NCBI RefSeq assembly: GCF_003590145.2
Contig: NZ_CP060436.1
Coordinates: forward strand, 1,584,001 to 1,648,000
Origin: Pseudooceanicola algae
GTDB taxonomy: Bacteria; Pseudomonadota; Alphaproteobacteria; Rhodobacterales; Rhodobacteraceae
Length of the DNA: 64,000 bases
Direction: 5' to 3'
Made by a program: the position numbers and the translations under genes. The notes under the pieces are model-generated. The model was not told the DNA's origin, did no database searches, and was given only the letters and a program-made list of their open reading frames with translations. Below are positions 36,097 through 44,605 of the stretch, piece by piece (the stretch's first letter is position 1; each line of letters opens with the position of its first letter).

Positions 36097-37461
36097 ATGA
36101 CCACCAATACTGCCCCTCCTTCGGAGGCTCTATCCCGTCTTGCAGCCCTTCTGGGCACCGCCGGATGCATGACCGGCGACCAGATCCCCGCCGCCTGTCG
36201 CAGTGACGCGAGCATGACGGGCCAGCAGGGTCCGGTAGCGCTGTTGCGCCCGGCTTCGGTCGAAGAGGTTTCGCAAGCGCTGGCGATTTGCTCTGCCGCC
36301 GGGCTGTGCATCGTGCCCCAGGGCGGCATGACCGGGCTGGCAGGCGCTGCCAATCCCGGCAAGGGACAGGTCGCCCTGTCGATGGCGCGCTTTCATGGGG
36401 TCGAGGCGCTGGACGCCACCGCTGGCACGATCACCCTGCGCGCCGGCACGATCCTGCAACAGGCCCAGCAACAAGCCGAAGCCGCAGGTGCCCTGTTTCC
36501 CATCGATCTCGGCGCCCGCGGCAGTTGCCAGATCGGCGGGCTGATCGCCACAAATGCGGGCGGGCTGAGGGTGCTGCGCTATGGCACGACGCGGGACAAC
36601 CTGCTGGGGCTCGAGGTCGTGCTGGCCGATGGCACGGTGCTGAGCCATCTGAACGAGGCGGTAAAGGACAACACCGGGCTGGACCTGAAACAGGTGATCC
36701 TTGGCTCCGAAGGGACGCTGGCCGTGGTGACCCGCGCCGTGTTTCGCCTGGCGCCGCAACCGGCCCCCATTCACAGCGCAATCTGCGCCCTGCCCAGCCC
36801 CGAGGCCGCGCCGGACCTGCTGCGCCGCGCCCGCGAAGCCCTGCCCCTTCAGGCCTTCGAAACCATGTGGCCCAGCTACCTGACACTGGTCGAAGGGCTG
36901 GAACAGACCCGGCTTTTCGACGAAACTCCGGGCCTTGCCGTGCTGATCGAGGCCGAATGCCCGCTGGAAAATTTCCTTGAAACCGCTTTCGAAGATGGTC
37001 TGATAGTGGACGCCCTTCTGGCCCAGTCGTTGGCCGAGGCGCAGACCTTCTGGGCGCTGCGCGAAGGCCACCGGATCGACGCCGCCCTGCCCGGCCTGAT
37101 GAATTTCGACGTCAGCCTGCCGATCGGAGAGATGGCCGCCTATGTCGCCGAAACCACCGCCGCTATCGGGAATATCGACGCAGGCGCTGCCGTGCATTTC
37201 TTTGGTCATATGGCGGATGGAAACCTGCATGCGGTGCTGCATGCCCCCGGCGCCGATGCCGCAGGCCTGCACGGGATGGAGGCCGCGATCTATGGAGGCA
37301 TCCGCGCCCGAGGCGGCGCGATTTCTGCCGAACATGGCATCGGCACCCTGAAACGCGACTGGTTGGAGCATTCCCGCAGCGCCGATGAAATCGCCCTGAT
37401 GCGCCGGATCAAGGCGGCCTTCGACCCCGGGGGCCTGCTGAACCCCGGCAAGGTCTTCTGA
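36097..37461 (+). CDS. FAD-linked oxidase, D-2-hydroxyacid (GlcD/D2HGDH-type) dehydrogenase
   Basis: A 454-residue FAD enzyme. The FAD_binding_4 domain shows CIVPQGGMTGLAGAANP near residue 72 and GGLIATNAGGLRVLRYGTTR near 148. The C-terminal cap has HFFGHMADGNLHAVLH with likely metal-binding His, and AEHGIGTLKRDWL plus FDPGGLLNPGKVF at the end. The family oxidises D-lactate, glycolate or D-2-hydroxyglutarate. ATG 36097 has an AAGGAG ribosome site. It is divergent from the LysR gene and probably its target. A role with the AruI-like enzyme and transporter is inferred, not shown. Confidence 0.88.
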   Translation: MTTNTAPPSEALSRLAALLGTAGCMTGDQIPAACRSDASMTGQQGPVALLRPASVEEVSQALAICSAAGLCIVPQGGMTGLAGAANPGKGQVALSMARFHGVEALDATAGTITLRAGTILQQAQQQAEAAGALFPIDLGARGSCQIGGLIATNAGGLRVLRYGTTRDNLLGLEVVLADGTVLSHLNEAVKDNTGLDLKQVILGSEGTLAVVTRAVFRLAPQPAPIHSAICALPSPEAAPDLLRRAREALPLQAFETMWPSYLTLVEGLEQTRLFDETPGLAVLIEAECPLENFLETAFEDGLIVDALLAQSLAEAQTFWALREGHRIDAALPGLMNFDVSLPIGEMAAYVAETTAAIGNIDAGAAVHFFGHMADGNLHAVLHAPGADAAGLHGMEAAIYGGIRARGGAISAEHGIGTLKRDWLEHSRSADEIALMRRIKAAFDPGGLLNPGKVF

Positions 37462-37468
37462 CCGGGCT

Positions 37469-38323
37469 TCAGCCCGCCATTTCCTGTTTGATCCAGGCGG
37501 CAAAGGCCGCAGCGGGCGCCGTCAACCCGCCCGGCGGAGGGGTGATCCAGTAGCCCGCAGGGGCCGGCATCTCTTCCTCAAAAGGCCGCACCAGCCGCCC
37601 TGAACTCAGCGAGCGCGCACAGGTCAGGCTGTCGCCCAGACAGATGCCCAGCCCCGCCTCGGCAGCAGCATACATGGCCAGCAGCCCGGTAAACCTCAGC
37701 CCCCCGCCCCGTGGCGCCCAAGCAGGCCCGGCGACCTGCAACCAACGCGCCCAGTCAGAGCGATCATCAAGATGCATCAGCATGTCCGCGCTCAGATCAT
37801 CCGGCGTCAAACCCCCGGCATCATAAAGGAAATCCGGGCTACAGACAGGAAAGAAGGCGACGGCAAGCAGCAGTTCCGCCGTCTTGGGCGGGGTTTCTGT
37901 AAAGCTGATCCACAGATCGCAGTCCGGCACCTCCTCGCCCGAGGCGAGGCTGGTCAGGGTCAGCGAAATCTCCGGATACAGGTTCAGGAACCGGCGCAGG
38001 CGGGGCGCCAGCCAGGTCGCCGCCAGACCAGAGGACACGGCCACGTCCAGTGCGCCCCGCGTTGCCCCGACCCCGCGATGCGCGTCCCGCAACAGCGCCA
38101 GCGCCGGGCGCACGGCAGCCACATATCGCCGCGCCTCGCCGGTCAGCACGATCCCGCGCCCCCGCGTTTCGGTCAGGGCAAACCCCAACCGCGCCTCAAG
38201 GGCCTTCAGCTTGTGACTGACCGCGCTCTGGCTCAGGTTCACGGCCCCGGCGGCGGCGCGCAGGGTCCCGGCCCGTTCAAGGGCGTCGAGGGCTTCCAAT
38301 GCGGCGAGGGGCGGAATATTCAT
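37469..38323 (-). CDS. LysR family transcriptional regulator (GcvA-like)
   Basis: A 284-residue LysR regulator whose DNA-binding part reads PPLAALEALDALERAGTLRA and NLSQSAVSHKLKALEARLGF. ATG 38323 is chosen over ATG 38365 because the latter lies inside a perfect operator-like palindrome (38362-38380) and the shorter form gives a standard N-terminus. It converges on the FAD dehydrogenase and is divergent from the desaturase gene. Confidence 0.9.
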   Translation of the reverse strand: MNIPPLAALEALDALERAGTLRAAAGAVNLSQSAVSHKLKALEARLGFALTETRGRGIVLTGEARRYVAAVRPALALLRDAHRGVGATRGALDVAVSSGLAATWLAPRLRRFLNLYPEISLTLTSLASGEEVPDCDLWISFTETPPKTAELLLAVAFFPVCSPDFLYDAGGLTPDDLSADMLMHLDDRSDWARWLQVAGPAWAPRGGGLRFTGLLAMYAAAEAGLGICLGDSLTCARSLSSGRLVRPFEEEMPAPAGYWITPPPGGLTAPAAAFAAWIKQEMAG

Positions 38324-38361
38324 GCAAATACTGCACCGTTCAGCGACGAAAATGTCAATAG

Positions 38362-38380
38362 TCATGAAAATATTTCATGA
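38362..38380. promoter_or_regulatory. 19-bp palindromic operator between LysR and desaturase genes
   Basis: TCATGAAA-ATA-TTTCATGA is a perfect palindrome that contains the LysR T-N11-A core (38365-38377). It is 39 bases before the LysR start and 90 bases before the desaturase start. The half-site resembles the TTCATGA direct repeats at 9603-9623 in front of another LysR gene in this window. Confidence 0.65.
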
Positions 38381-38470
38381 TTAAGATGGGCGCGATCCCA
38401 ACCGGCACAATCTGCCCATCAGAAGCCGAACTGCCGGATCCCCCGATGACATCAACAGGAAGAGACCAGG

Positions 38471-39451
38471 ATGGAAGCCAGTTTTTCACGCCGCAAGCTG
38501 CTTGAACCGCAGGAGCTGAAGTATCTTAACCAACGCTCGGATCTGCGCGGCTGGCTGCAGATGGGCAGCCACATCGGGGCCATCGTGCTGGCCGGTATTG
38601 CCCATGCGATGGTGATGGGCACCTGGTGGGTGCTGCTGACCGGCTTCGTGCTGGGGGTCCTGCTGAATTTTCTTTACGCCGCGCAGCACGAGCTGTCCCA
38701 TTCCACCGTCTTTGCCAATCGCAAGCTGAACGAGATCTGGGGCCGCATCATCGGCTTCCTGATGATCTTTCCGCGCGATTTCGATCAGGTCATGCATTTC
38801 GCCCACCACAAGTGGACCCAGGACTGGAACCGCGACGGCGAGTTGGTGCGCGAACCCTACACGCTGCACAGCTACCTGCTGTGGCTGGTCGGGGTCAGCT
38901 ATTGGCGCAACCGCTTTGTCGGGCTGGTGCGACGCGCCCGTGGCGTGATCATCGAACCCTATATCCGCCCCGATGAAGAAGCCAAGATCATCCGCGAAGC
39001 CCGCATCCATGTGGTGCTGTACGGTGCCATCATCCTTGCCTCGCTGGCCTTCGGAAGCTGGGCCTGGGCGACCTTCTGGATCCTGCCGATGCTGCTGACC
39101 AAGCCCGTGCATCAGTTGCAGAACACCATCGAACACCTCGGCCTCAGCCACGAAGACAACATCCTGGAAAACACCCGTTCGACCCGGACCAACGCGGTGA
39201 TGCGCTGGCTTTGCTGGCAGATGCCCTATCACACAGCGCATCACACCTTTCCGTCCGTGCCCTTCTGGAAGCTGCGCGAGCTGAACAGCAAGATCGAGGA
39301 CAAGGCCGGCGAGGTCTGGCGCATGGGCTGGATTGAATTCCAGATCGAGGTGATCGGCAAGCTGCGCCAGAAGGACGAAAGCCAGTACCCGATGAACGAG
39401 GTCTGGGTGATCCCCCACGCCGGCCGCAGCCTGCGGATGCCCGCGGAATGA
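38471..39451 (+). CDS. Membrane fatty-acid desaturase/hydroxylase family protein
   Basis: A 326-residue di-iron membrane protein. Three histidine boxes are clear: QHELSHS near residue 74, HFAHHK near 112, and HTAHHTFP near 257, with hydrophobic pairs at about 37-75 and 180-210. This is the desaturase/AlkB-like superfamily. It starts 90 bases after the palindrome and overlaps the isomerase start by four bases. The substrate could be a fatty acid, a lipid head group or a small hydrocarbon. Coupling to a sugar-isomerase-like gene is unusual for a housekeeping desaturase. Confidence 0.88.
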   Translation: MEASFSRRKLLEPQELKYLNQRSDLRGWLQMGSHIGAIVLAGIAHAMVMGTWWVLLTGFVLGVLLNFLYAAQHELSHSTVFANRKLNEIWGRIIGFLMIFPRDFDQVMHFAHHKWTQDWNRDGELVREPYTLHSYLLWLVGVSYWRNRFVGLVRRARGVIIEPYIRPDEEAKIIREARIHVVLYGAIILASLAFGSWAWATFWILPMLLTKPVHQLQNTIEHLGLSHEDNILENTRSTRTNAVMRWLCWQMPYHTAHHTFPSVPFWKLRELNSKIEDKAGEVWRMGWIEFQIEVIGKLRQKDESQYPMNEVWVIPHAGRSLRMPAE

Positions 39452-40299
39452 GCCGGTCTCTGGATGTCTATACCTCGCTCTGGGCCATGCAACCGCATGA
39501 TCCGACGGGGGTAAAGCTGCCCTATGAGCAGGTCGTCGACATGGTGGCGGATGCGGGCTATCGCGGCATGGCGCTGGATTTCGGGGCCACCTCGGCCGAG
39601 GATATCCATCGCATCCTGCCGATGATGTCGCGCGCCGGGCTGCGGCCCTTCCTGGTCGATTTTCCCAAGACCATCGAGTCCCTCCGCCCGGTGCTGCGCC
39701 TCGCGAAAAAGCATGACGCGCCCTTCGTCGTGGTGATCGGGCAGGTGATGCCCTTGACGGTCGCAGGCATGATCCCGGTCATCCGCGCCTGGATCGCCAT
39801 GTCCGAAGAGGAAGGCATGCCGATCCTCTTCGAGACCCATCGCAACTGCATCACCAATGACCTTTACGCAACGCTCTGCCTGCTGGACGCGGTGCCCGAG
39901 ATGCGGCTTTGCGCGGACCTGTCGCATTATGTCGTGGGCCGGGAAATGACCTTGCCGATCCCGGAGCGCGAAATGCAGCACATGAGCCGCATCCTTGCAC
40001 GCTCCGACAGCTTTCAGGGCCGGGTCGCGGGGCGACAGCAGGTGCAGCTTCAGCTTGAGTTCCCGCAGAATGCCAAGTGGGTCGACCTGTTTAGGGACTG
40101 GTGGGCAGAGGGGCTGGCCTCATGGCGGGCGCGAAACGACGAGGGAAGCTGCGTCTATCTGTGCGAACTTGGCCCGCCCGATTACGCCATCACCGGCCCG
40201 GATGGGCGCGAGATGTCGAACCGCTGGGACGAGGCCCTGACGATCAAGGGCTGGGTGGAAGAGATCTGGGCCGGGCTTGAGGCGGCTGAGCGCGTTTAG
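39448..40299 (+). CDS. Sugar phosphate isomerase/epimerase family TIM-barrel protein
   Basis: A 283-residue xylose-isomerase-like TIM barrel (AP endonuclease family 2 fold). Likely metal-binding positions are Glu in ILFETHRNC, Asp in LCADLSHYV with its His, and Glu in VYLCELGPP. Members act on sugars, inosose, hydroxypyruvate or related compounds. It is translationally coupled to the desaturase (ATGA) and followed by a strong terminator. The specific reaction is unknown. Confidence 0.85.
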   Translation: MSRSLDVYTSLWAMQPHDPTGVKLPYEQVVDMVADAGYRGMALDFGATSAEDIHRILPMMSRAGLRPFLVDFPKTIESLRPVLRLAKKHDAPFVVVIGQVMPLTVAGMIPVIRAWIAMSEEEGMPILFETHRNCITNDLYATLCLLDAVPEMRLCADLSHYVVGREMTLPIPEREMQHMSRILARSDSFQGRVAGRQQVQLQLEFPQNAKWVDLFRDWWAEGLASWRARNDEGSCVYLCELGPPDYAITGPDGREMSNRWDEALTIKGWVEEIWAGLEAAERV

Positions 40300-40334
40300 C
40301 GCCCCCACGTCTTCCCGGGAAGGTCCACCGCCAG

Positions 40335-40370
40335 AACGGTCGCTGCTTTTTCATCAAAGCGGCGGCCGTT
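40335..40370 (+). terminator. Intrinsic terminator after the isomerase gene
   Basis: AACGGTCGCTGCTTT (40335-40349) pairs with AAAGCGGCGGCCGTT (40356-40370) over 15 bp with two G-U pairs and a 6-base loop, and two more Ts follow to give TTTT. It begins 36 bases after the stop. The flanks also hold a 12-bp palindrome CTTCCCGGGAAG (40311-40322) and a GC hairpin at about 40376-40402. Confidence 0.75.
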
Positions 40371-40529
40371 TTCATGTGCGCGCGCTGCCCCAGCGCGCGT
40401 GCCCCCTTGCAATACCGGGGCCCGAGGCGGAAAGATCATCGTGATCTTGAAGGGAACGCGACCGGGGCTGCCGCGTTGGTCCTGAGATGGGGTCCTGCCC
40501 CGACATCGACAGCCCATAGGACCAGCCTG

Positions 40530-41723
40530 ATGCCAGACGCACATGACAGCGAAACGGCCACCGCCGAAAAGGTGGTGCGCGATGTGCCCGTGCTTTGGCT
40601 TCTGGGCAAGACGGGGGCCGGGAAAAGCTCTCTCATCCGGGCCCTGACCGGGCTTGACCGCGTCGAGATCGGCAATGGTTTCACCTCCTGCACCCAGACC
40701 TCGCGTCGCTTCGATTATCCGGCCGATGAACCGCTGCTGAGCTTTCTCGACACGCGGGGCCTCGGCGAGGCGGGGTATGATCCGGCCGGGGATCTGGCGT
40801 TCTGCGAAGGCCACAGCCATGCGGTGCTTATCGTCGCCCGCCTCGACGATCAGGTACAGGGAGAGGTCGCGCAGGCCCTCGGCCGTGTTACATCGGGGCG
40901 TCGGCGCGTGCCGCTGCTGGTGGTGCATACCGGCGCCGACCTGATCCCCGATGCCGCCGCCCGCGACCGGGCCCGCGCCACGACGCAGCGCCGTTTGGAG
41001 AAGGCTGCGGGAACCGAGCTTCCCAGTGTCATCCTGGCGCTGCCCTCGGACATCATCAGAACTGAAGCGTCCGATCCCGAAGGACTTGAGGATCTGCGCG
41101 ACGCCATCGACCAGATCCTGCCCGCCGCGGGCCTGCTGCTGCGCCGCGAACAGGGCCGCGGTGCCGAAGCCCGCGCCTATGAGGACATTCGCCACCGGGT
41201 GCTTTATCACGCCGGGATTGCCAGCGCGTCGGATACCATCCCGGCGCTGGGGCTGGTCGCCTCGACCGGGGTGCAGGTGAACATGCTGCGCGAACTTGGG
41301 GCGCATTACGGCTACCCGATGACCCGCGCGGCGCTGAAGACCTTTGTCGCGGCCCTCGGGGCCGGGATCGGCGCACGCTTCGCGCTTGGCGTCGGGGCGC
41401 GGCAGGTGGGCAAGGTGATCCCGATCTTCGGACAGACGGCGGGGGCGGCATTGGCCTCGACGCTGACCTTTGCCGCGACCTATGCGATTGGCCGTGCCGC
41501 GGCCTACTACCTGTTCTGGACCGCGCGGGGCGAAACCCCGCCCCCAAGCCGCGTGCGTGAGGTCTTTGCCGCCGCAATGAAGCGGGCAACGCCGCATGAT
41601 GCGCGCGCGAACCGCGCACCTTCACGGGCCACAAAGGCAAGACGCGCCGCGACGCAGGCCATCCGGGCAAGACGCGCCGCGACGCGGGATGGCAAGACCG
41701 GGGACACATCGCCGGATGCTTGA
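40530..41723 (+). CDS. GTPase with C-terminal DUF697-type membrane domain
   Basis: A 397-residue protein with an N-terminal Era/HSR1-like GTPase domain: P-loop GKTGAGKSS at residues 26-34, a G3-like FLDTRG, then a helical hydrophobic region (about 245-330) of the DUF697/YcjF type with glycine-rich membrane segments. The last 45 residues are Arg/Ala-rich and repetitive. ATG 40530 is used because it fits the family N-terminus. It overlaps the next GTPase gene by eight bases. A role in membrane or envelope stress is only a guess. Confidence 0.8.
   Translation: MPDAHDSETATAEKVVRDVPVLWLLGKTGAGKSSLIRALTGLDRVEIGNGFTSCTQTSRRFDYPADEPLLSFLDTRGLGEAGYDPAGDLAFCEGHSHAVLIVARLDDQVQGEVAQALGRVTSGRRRVPLLVVHTGADLIPDAAARDRARATTQRRLEKAAGTELPSVILALPSDIIRTEASDPEGLEDLRDAIDQILPAAGLLLRREQGRGAEARAYEDIRHRVLYHAGIASASDTIPALGLVASTGVQVNMLRELGAHYGYPMTRAALKTFVAALGAGIGARFALGVGARQVGKVIPIFGQTAGAALASTLTFAATYAIGRAAAYYLFWTARGETPPPSRVREVFAAAMKRATPHDARANRAPSRATKARRAATQAIRARRAATRDGKTGDTSPDA
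41637..41685. repeat. 19-bp direct repeat inside the GTPase C-terminus
   Basis: GCAAGACGCGCCGCGACGC occurs at 41637-41655 and again at 41667-41685, exactly 30 bases apart. It encodes repeated KARRAAT/RARRAAT units in the basic tail. The 30-base period keeps the frame. Confidence 0.7.
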
Positions 41724-43293
41724 CCGGATCCTGTCCCTGCTGCTGCGCTGGCGCGTGCTGGGACCGGCGTTCATTCTGGTTCTGCCCGTGGCGCTGCTGA
41801 TCGTGCTGGGGGCGGTATGGCTGTTCCAACAGGGTTTTCTGCTGATCTATGCCGTGGTGACGGTGGGCCTCGTGCTGGCGCTCGCCGTGCTGATGCGGCT
41901 GCTGCAATGGCTGCACAGCCGCCGTCTGGCCCGCGCCGAGCCGGCCTCGACCGGGGCGCGGCCGCAATTGCCCCCCGACCCCGGCTGGAGCGACAATGAA
42001 CGCAGGGCCTTTGCCACTGCTCAGGCCCTGATTGCCGACCGGCTGGGCGACCCCCTGCCCCTTGACGCCTATCAGCCCTTCGGTCTGGAACTGCTTGAGA
42101 CCATTGCCGCGGCCTCGACCCGGGCGGGCAAGCGGGGCAAGACACCGCTGGATTTCACGATCCCCGAAGCACTGCTGCTGATCGAACAGGTCTCGGGAAG
42201 GCTGCGCGATACCCTGCGACGGCGTCTGCCGCTGGCCGATCATGTCTCGGTCCGGCTCGTGTTCTGGGCCGCCCGCCATCAGGCGAGAGCGCGGCAATTG
42301 TTCGGCCATGGCTATACCGGCTGGCGCGTCCTGCGCGCCGTGTTGAACCCGCCCGGCGCGGTCCTGCGCGAGGCCGGTGAACTGGTCTCCAGCGGGTTCG
42401 GCCGGATGCTGCGCGATGAAACCCAGGTGATCCTGCAGGTCGCCTTGTTCGAGGAACTCGCCCGGTCCGCAGTCGAACTGTACTCCGGACGCCTGCGCCT
42501 GTCGGACGCAGAGATCCTGCATCACCTTTCCGAGGAAGGCGCTTATGATCAAAGCCGCGGCGCCTCCCCCGACGCCCCCCTTCGGATCGCCATCGCCGGT
42601 CAGGTCAGCGTCGGGAAAAGCAGTCTGATCAATGCCCTGCTCGGGGTCGAGGCCGCCGAAACCGACGCACCGCCGACCACCGACCGCGCCACCACCCATA
42701 TGACCGAAATCGCCGGCCTGCCCTGTGTCCTGCTGGACCTTCCGGGCCTTGACGGCGACGGCTCCGCGCAAGAGGCCATGCTGCGTGATCTGGCCGAGGC
42801 CGATATCGTGCTGTGGCTGGTGGCCGCGTCCCGCCCGGCGCGGGACATCGACCGCAGGGTGCTGGCAGCCTGGCAGGCGCTATACGCCGATCACCCGGTG
42901 CTGCGCGCGCCCCCGGTCATTGCACTGGCCACCTTTGCCGACCGGCTGGTCGAGGGCTGGCCCTACCCCGAACATGTCATGCCCCGCGCTGCGCAGGACC
43001 GCATCCAGCAGGCGGTTGCCGCCATCGCCTCGGATACCGGGCTGCCCCAGCCGATCCCGGTCTGTCTGGCGCAACCCGACTGGAACCTGACAGCCGTCGA
43101 CCGCGCCCTGTCGGCGCAGTTGGAAGAAGGGCTTCGGGTTCAAAGGGCACGGATCCGCCATGCGCGCTCGGTGCTGGATCTGCGTGGGGATGCGGTCCGT
43201 TCGGCCCTCAGCCTGGGGCGGAACCTGAAATGGTTCACACGGCAAATGGGGGCGCGGAAAGCGACGCAGGCTGCCAGAGACCCCGATCAGTAG
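41716..43293 (+). CDS. Membrane-anchored GTPase (Era/dynamin-like)
   Basis: A 525-residue protein. Two hydrophobic segments (about 15-35 and 42-60) precede a 200-residue helical region and then a GTPase domain with P-loop GQVSVGKSS near residue 297, G2 Thr in APPTTDRATT, and G3 LLDLPGLDGDG. The N-terminal anchor plus C-terminal G domain is the mirror of its upstream neighbour, with which it overlaps by eight bases, so the two probably act as a pair. No NKxD is obvious, so nucleotide specificity is uncertain. Confidence 0.8.
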   Translation: MLDRILSLLLRWRVLGPAFILVLPVALLIVLGAVWLFQQGFLLIYAVVTVGLVLALAVLMRLLQWLHSRRLARAEPASTGARPQLPPDPGWSDNERRAFATAQALIADRLGDPLPLDAYQPFGLELLETIAAASTRAGKRGKTPLDFTIPEALLLIEQVSGRLRDTLRRRLPLADHVSVRLVFWAARHQARARQLFGHGYTGWRVLRAVLNPPGAVLREAGELVSSGFGRMLRDETQVILQVALFEELARSAVELYSGRLRLSDAEILHHLSEEGAYDQSRGASPDAPLRIAIAGQVSVGKSSLINALLGVEAAETDAPPTTDRATTHMTEIAGLPCVLLDLPGLDGDGSAQEAMLRDLAEADIVLWLVAASRPARDIDRRVLAAWQALYADHPVLRAPPVIALATFADRLVEGWPYPEHVMPRAAQDRIQQAVAAIASDTGLPQPIPVCLAQPDWNLTAVDRALSAQLEEGLRVQRARIRHARSVLDLRGDAVRSALSLGRNLKWFTRQMGARKATQAARDPDQ

Positions 43294-43319
43294 ACAGGTG
43301 GGCCAGGAAGCCGGTCATA

Positions 43320-43353
43320 TGGCCCGAGGCGCCGCAAGGGGCGCATCGGGCCA
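43320..43353. terminator. Hairpin between convergent GTPase and HlyD genes
   Basis: TGGCCCGA (43320-43327) pairs with TCGGGCCA (43346-43353), and inside it GCGCC (43329-43333) pairs with GGCGC (43340-43344), giving 13 bp with one mismatch. It fills the 73-base convergent gap and could act on both strands. Confidence 0.5.
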
Positions 43354-43366
43354 GCGTCTTCGCCGA

Positions 43367-44602
43367 TCAGTGACTGCCGGAGAAGACCAGCACGGTGAAC
43401 GGGGTCATGAACATGCGGATCCTGAGGCCTGCAGCATGGACGACACCGATGGTGTCCACCACATGCAGGAAGATCCGCTTGCCGGTGCTCAGGTCTTCGG
43501 TCTCGAGCCGGTGGTGATTGTCGGTATAAAGCATCACCTGACAGCTGCTGCCCGGCGGCACCATGTCGGCCTCGCCCGCATAAAGCGGCTCGAGGTAGAC
43601 CGTGACCGTGCCGGGGCGCACATCGTCCTGCGGATCGCGCAACTGGTCGCTTGGACGGAACTGCCCCGACGGGATGACGCTCTGGATATCGGTTACCACC
43701 ACCGGAATGATATCCAGCGGTTTGCTGATGCAGGCCATCTCGCCGACCATATGCTCATGGATGACCTGCGAGCCGATCTGGTTGAAACCGGCCTGGAAAC
43801 GGCGGCTTTCGATCGAGCTGGGCACCAGGATACCGGCCGGGCGCAGGAACGGGTTGACGAAATCGCCAAGCTGCACGGCAAGCTGTTCGATATGGCCATC
43901 GACGCCTGCCGAGATCAGGGTCTTGTCCTGCTCGGCCAGCGCCAGTTCAAGCTGCGCATCCGCACTGGCAAGCTGGGCGGGCAGGACATCGTCCAACTGC
44001 TGCTGTGCCGCGGCCATCTGCAACTCGGCCGCCTCGACCTGTGCGGTCCGCTGCGCGACCAGGTTTTCCAGCCGTTCGATTTCCGTCAACCGCACCGCGC
44101 TGGAGCCTTCGTCGCGCAGGGTCTCGTTGCGCTCCAGTTCCTGACGCGACTGGTTCAGCGCGGCGCTGGCCTGGGCGATCCCGGCACTGGCCTGCGCCAG
44201 CGCGGTTTCGGCCAGTTTGCCCGACGCCTCGGTTTCCGCGAGAAGGGCGCGCGCCGCATCGACCTGCGCGGCCTGCTGCAGACCATCAAGCTGGATCAGC
44301 GGATCGCCCGCTTTCACCTGCTGGCCATTGCTGACGTAGACCTCGGACACCCGGCCCGACACCTGCGGCACCAGCGTCACGGTCCGGAAGTAGGACGACA
44401 CCGACACGCTGGCCGGATGGTAGTAGAACAGGACGGTGATCAGCGAGACGGTCAGGAACAGCCAGACCGTCAGCCCCCAACGCAGCTCATACCAGGCCGA
44501 ATAGATGTTGATTTCCTTGCCCAGGCGCTTGCCCTGGGCATAACGGCGATAAAGATAGTCCGGCAGCAGCGAGACCAGAGAACAGATAAGTGCCTCGAGC
44601 AT
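43367..44602 (-). CDS. HlyD-family membrane fusion protein (YibH/YiaV-like)
   Basis: A 411-residue protein with one N-terminal membrane anchor (about 48-68), a biotinyl-lipoyl-like hairpin split around a long coiled coil (about 105-240, rich in Ala, Gln, Glu and Leu), and a beta-barrel end. VPQVSGRVSEVYVSNGQQVK is the HlyD/EmrA signature. No ABC or MFS exporter gene is adjacent. The partner at 44606 resembles the small DUF3302 protein that accompanies YiaV. It starts three bases after that gene. Confidence 0.85.
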   Translation of the reverse strand: MLEALICSLVSLLPDYLYRRYAQGKRLGKEINIYSAWYELRWGLTVWLFLTVSLITVLFYYHPASVSVSSYFRTVTLVPQVSGRVSEVYVSNGQQVKAGDPLIQLDGLQQAAQVDAARALLAETEASGKLAETALAQASAGIAQASAALNQSRQELERNETLRDEGSSAVRLTEIERLENLVAQRTAQVEAAELQMAAAQQQLDDVLPAQLASADAQLELALAEQDKTLISAGVDGHIEQLAVQLGDFVNPFLRPAGILVPSSIESRRFQAGFNQIGSQVIHEHMVGEMACISKPLDIIPVVVTDIQSVIPSGQFRPSDQLRDPQDDVRPGTVTVYLEPLYAGEADMVPPGSSCQVMLYTDNHHRLETEDLSTGKRIFLHVVDTIGVVHAAGLRIRMFMTPFTVLVFSGSH

Positions 44603-44605
44603 GGG

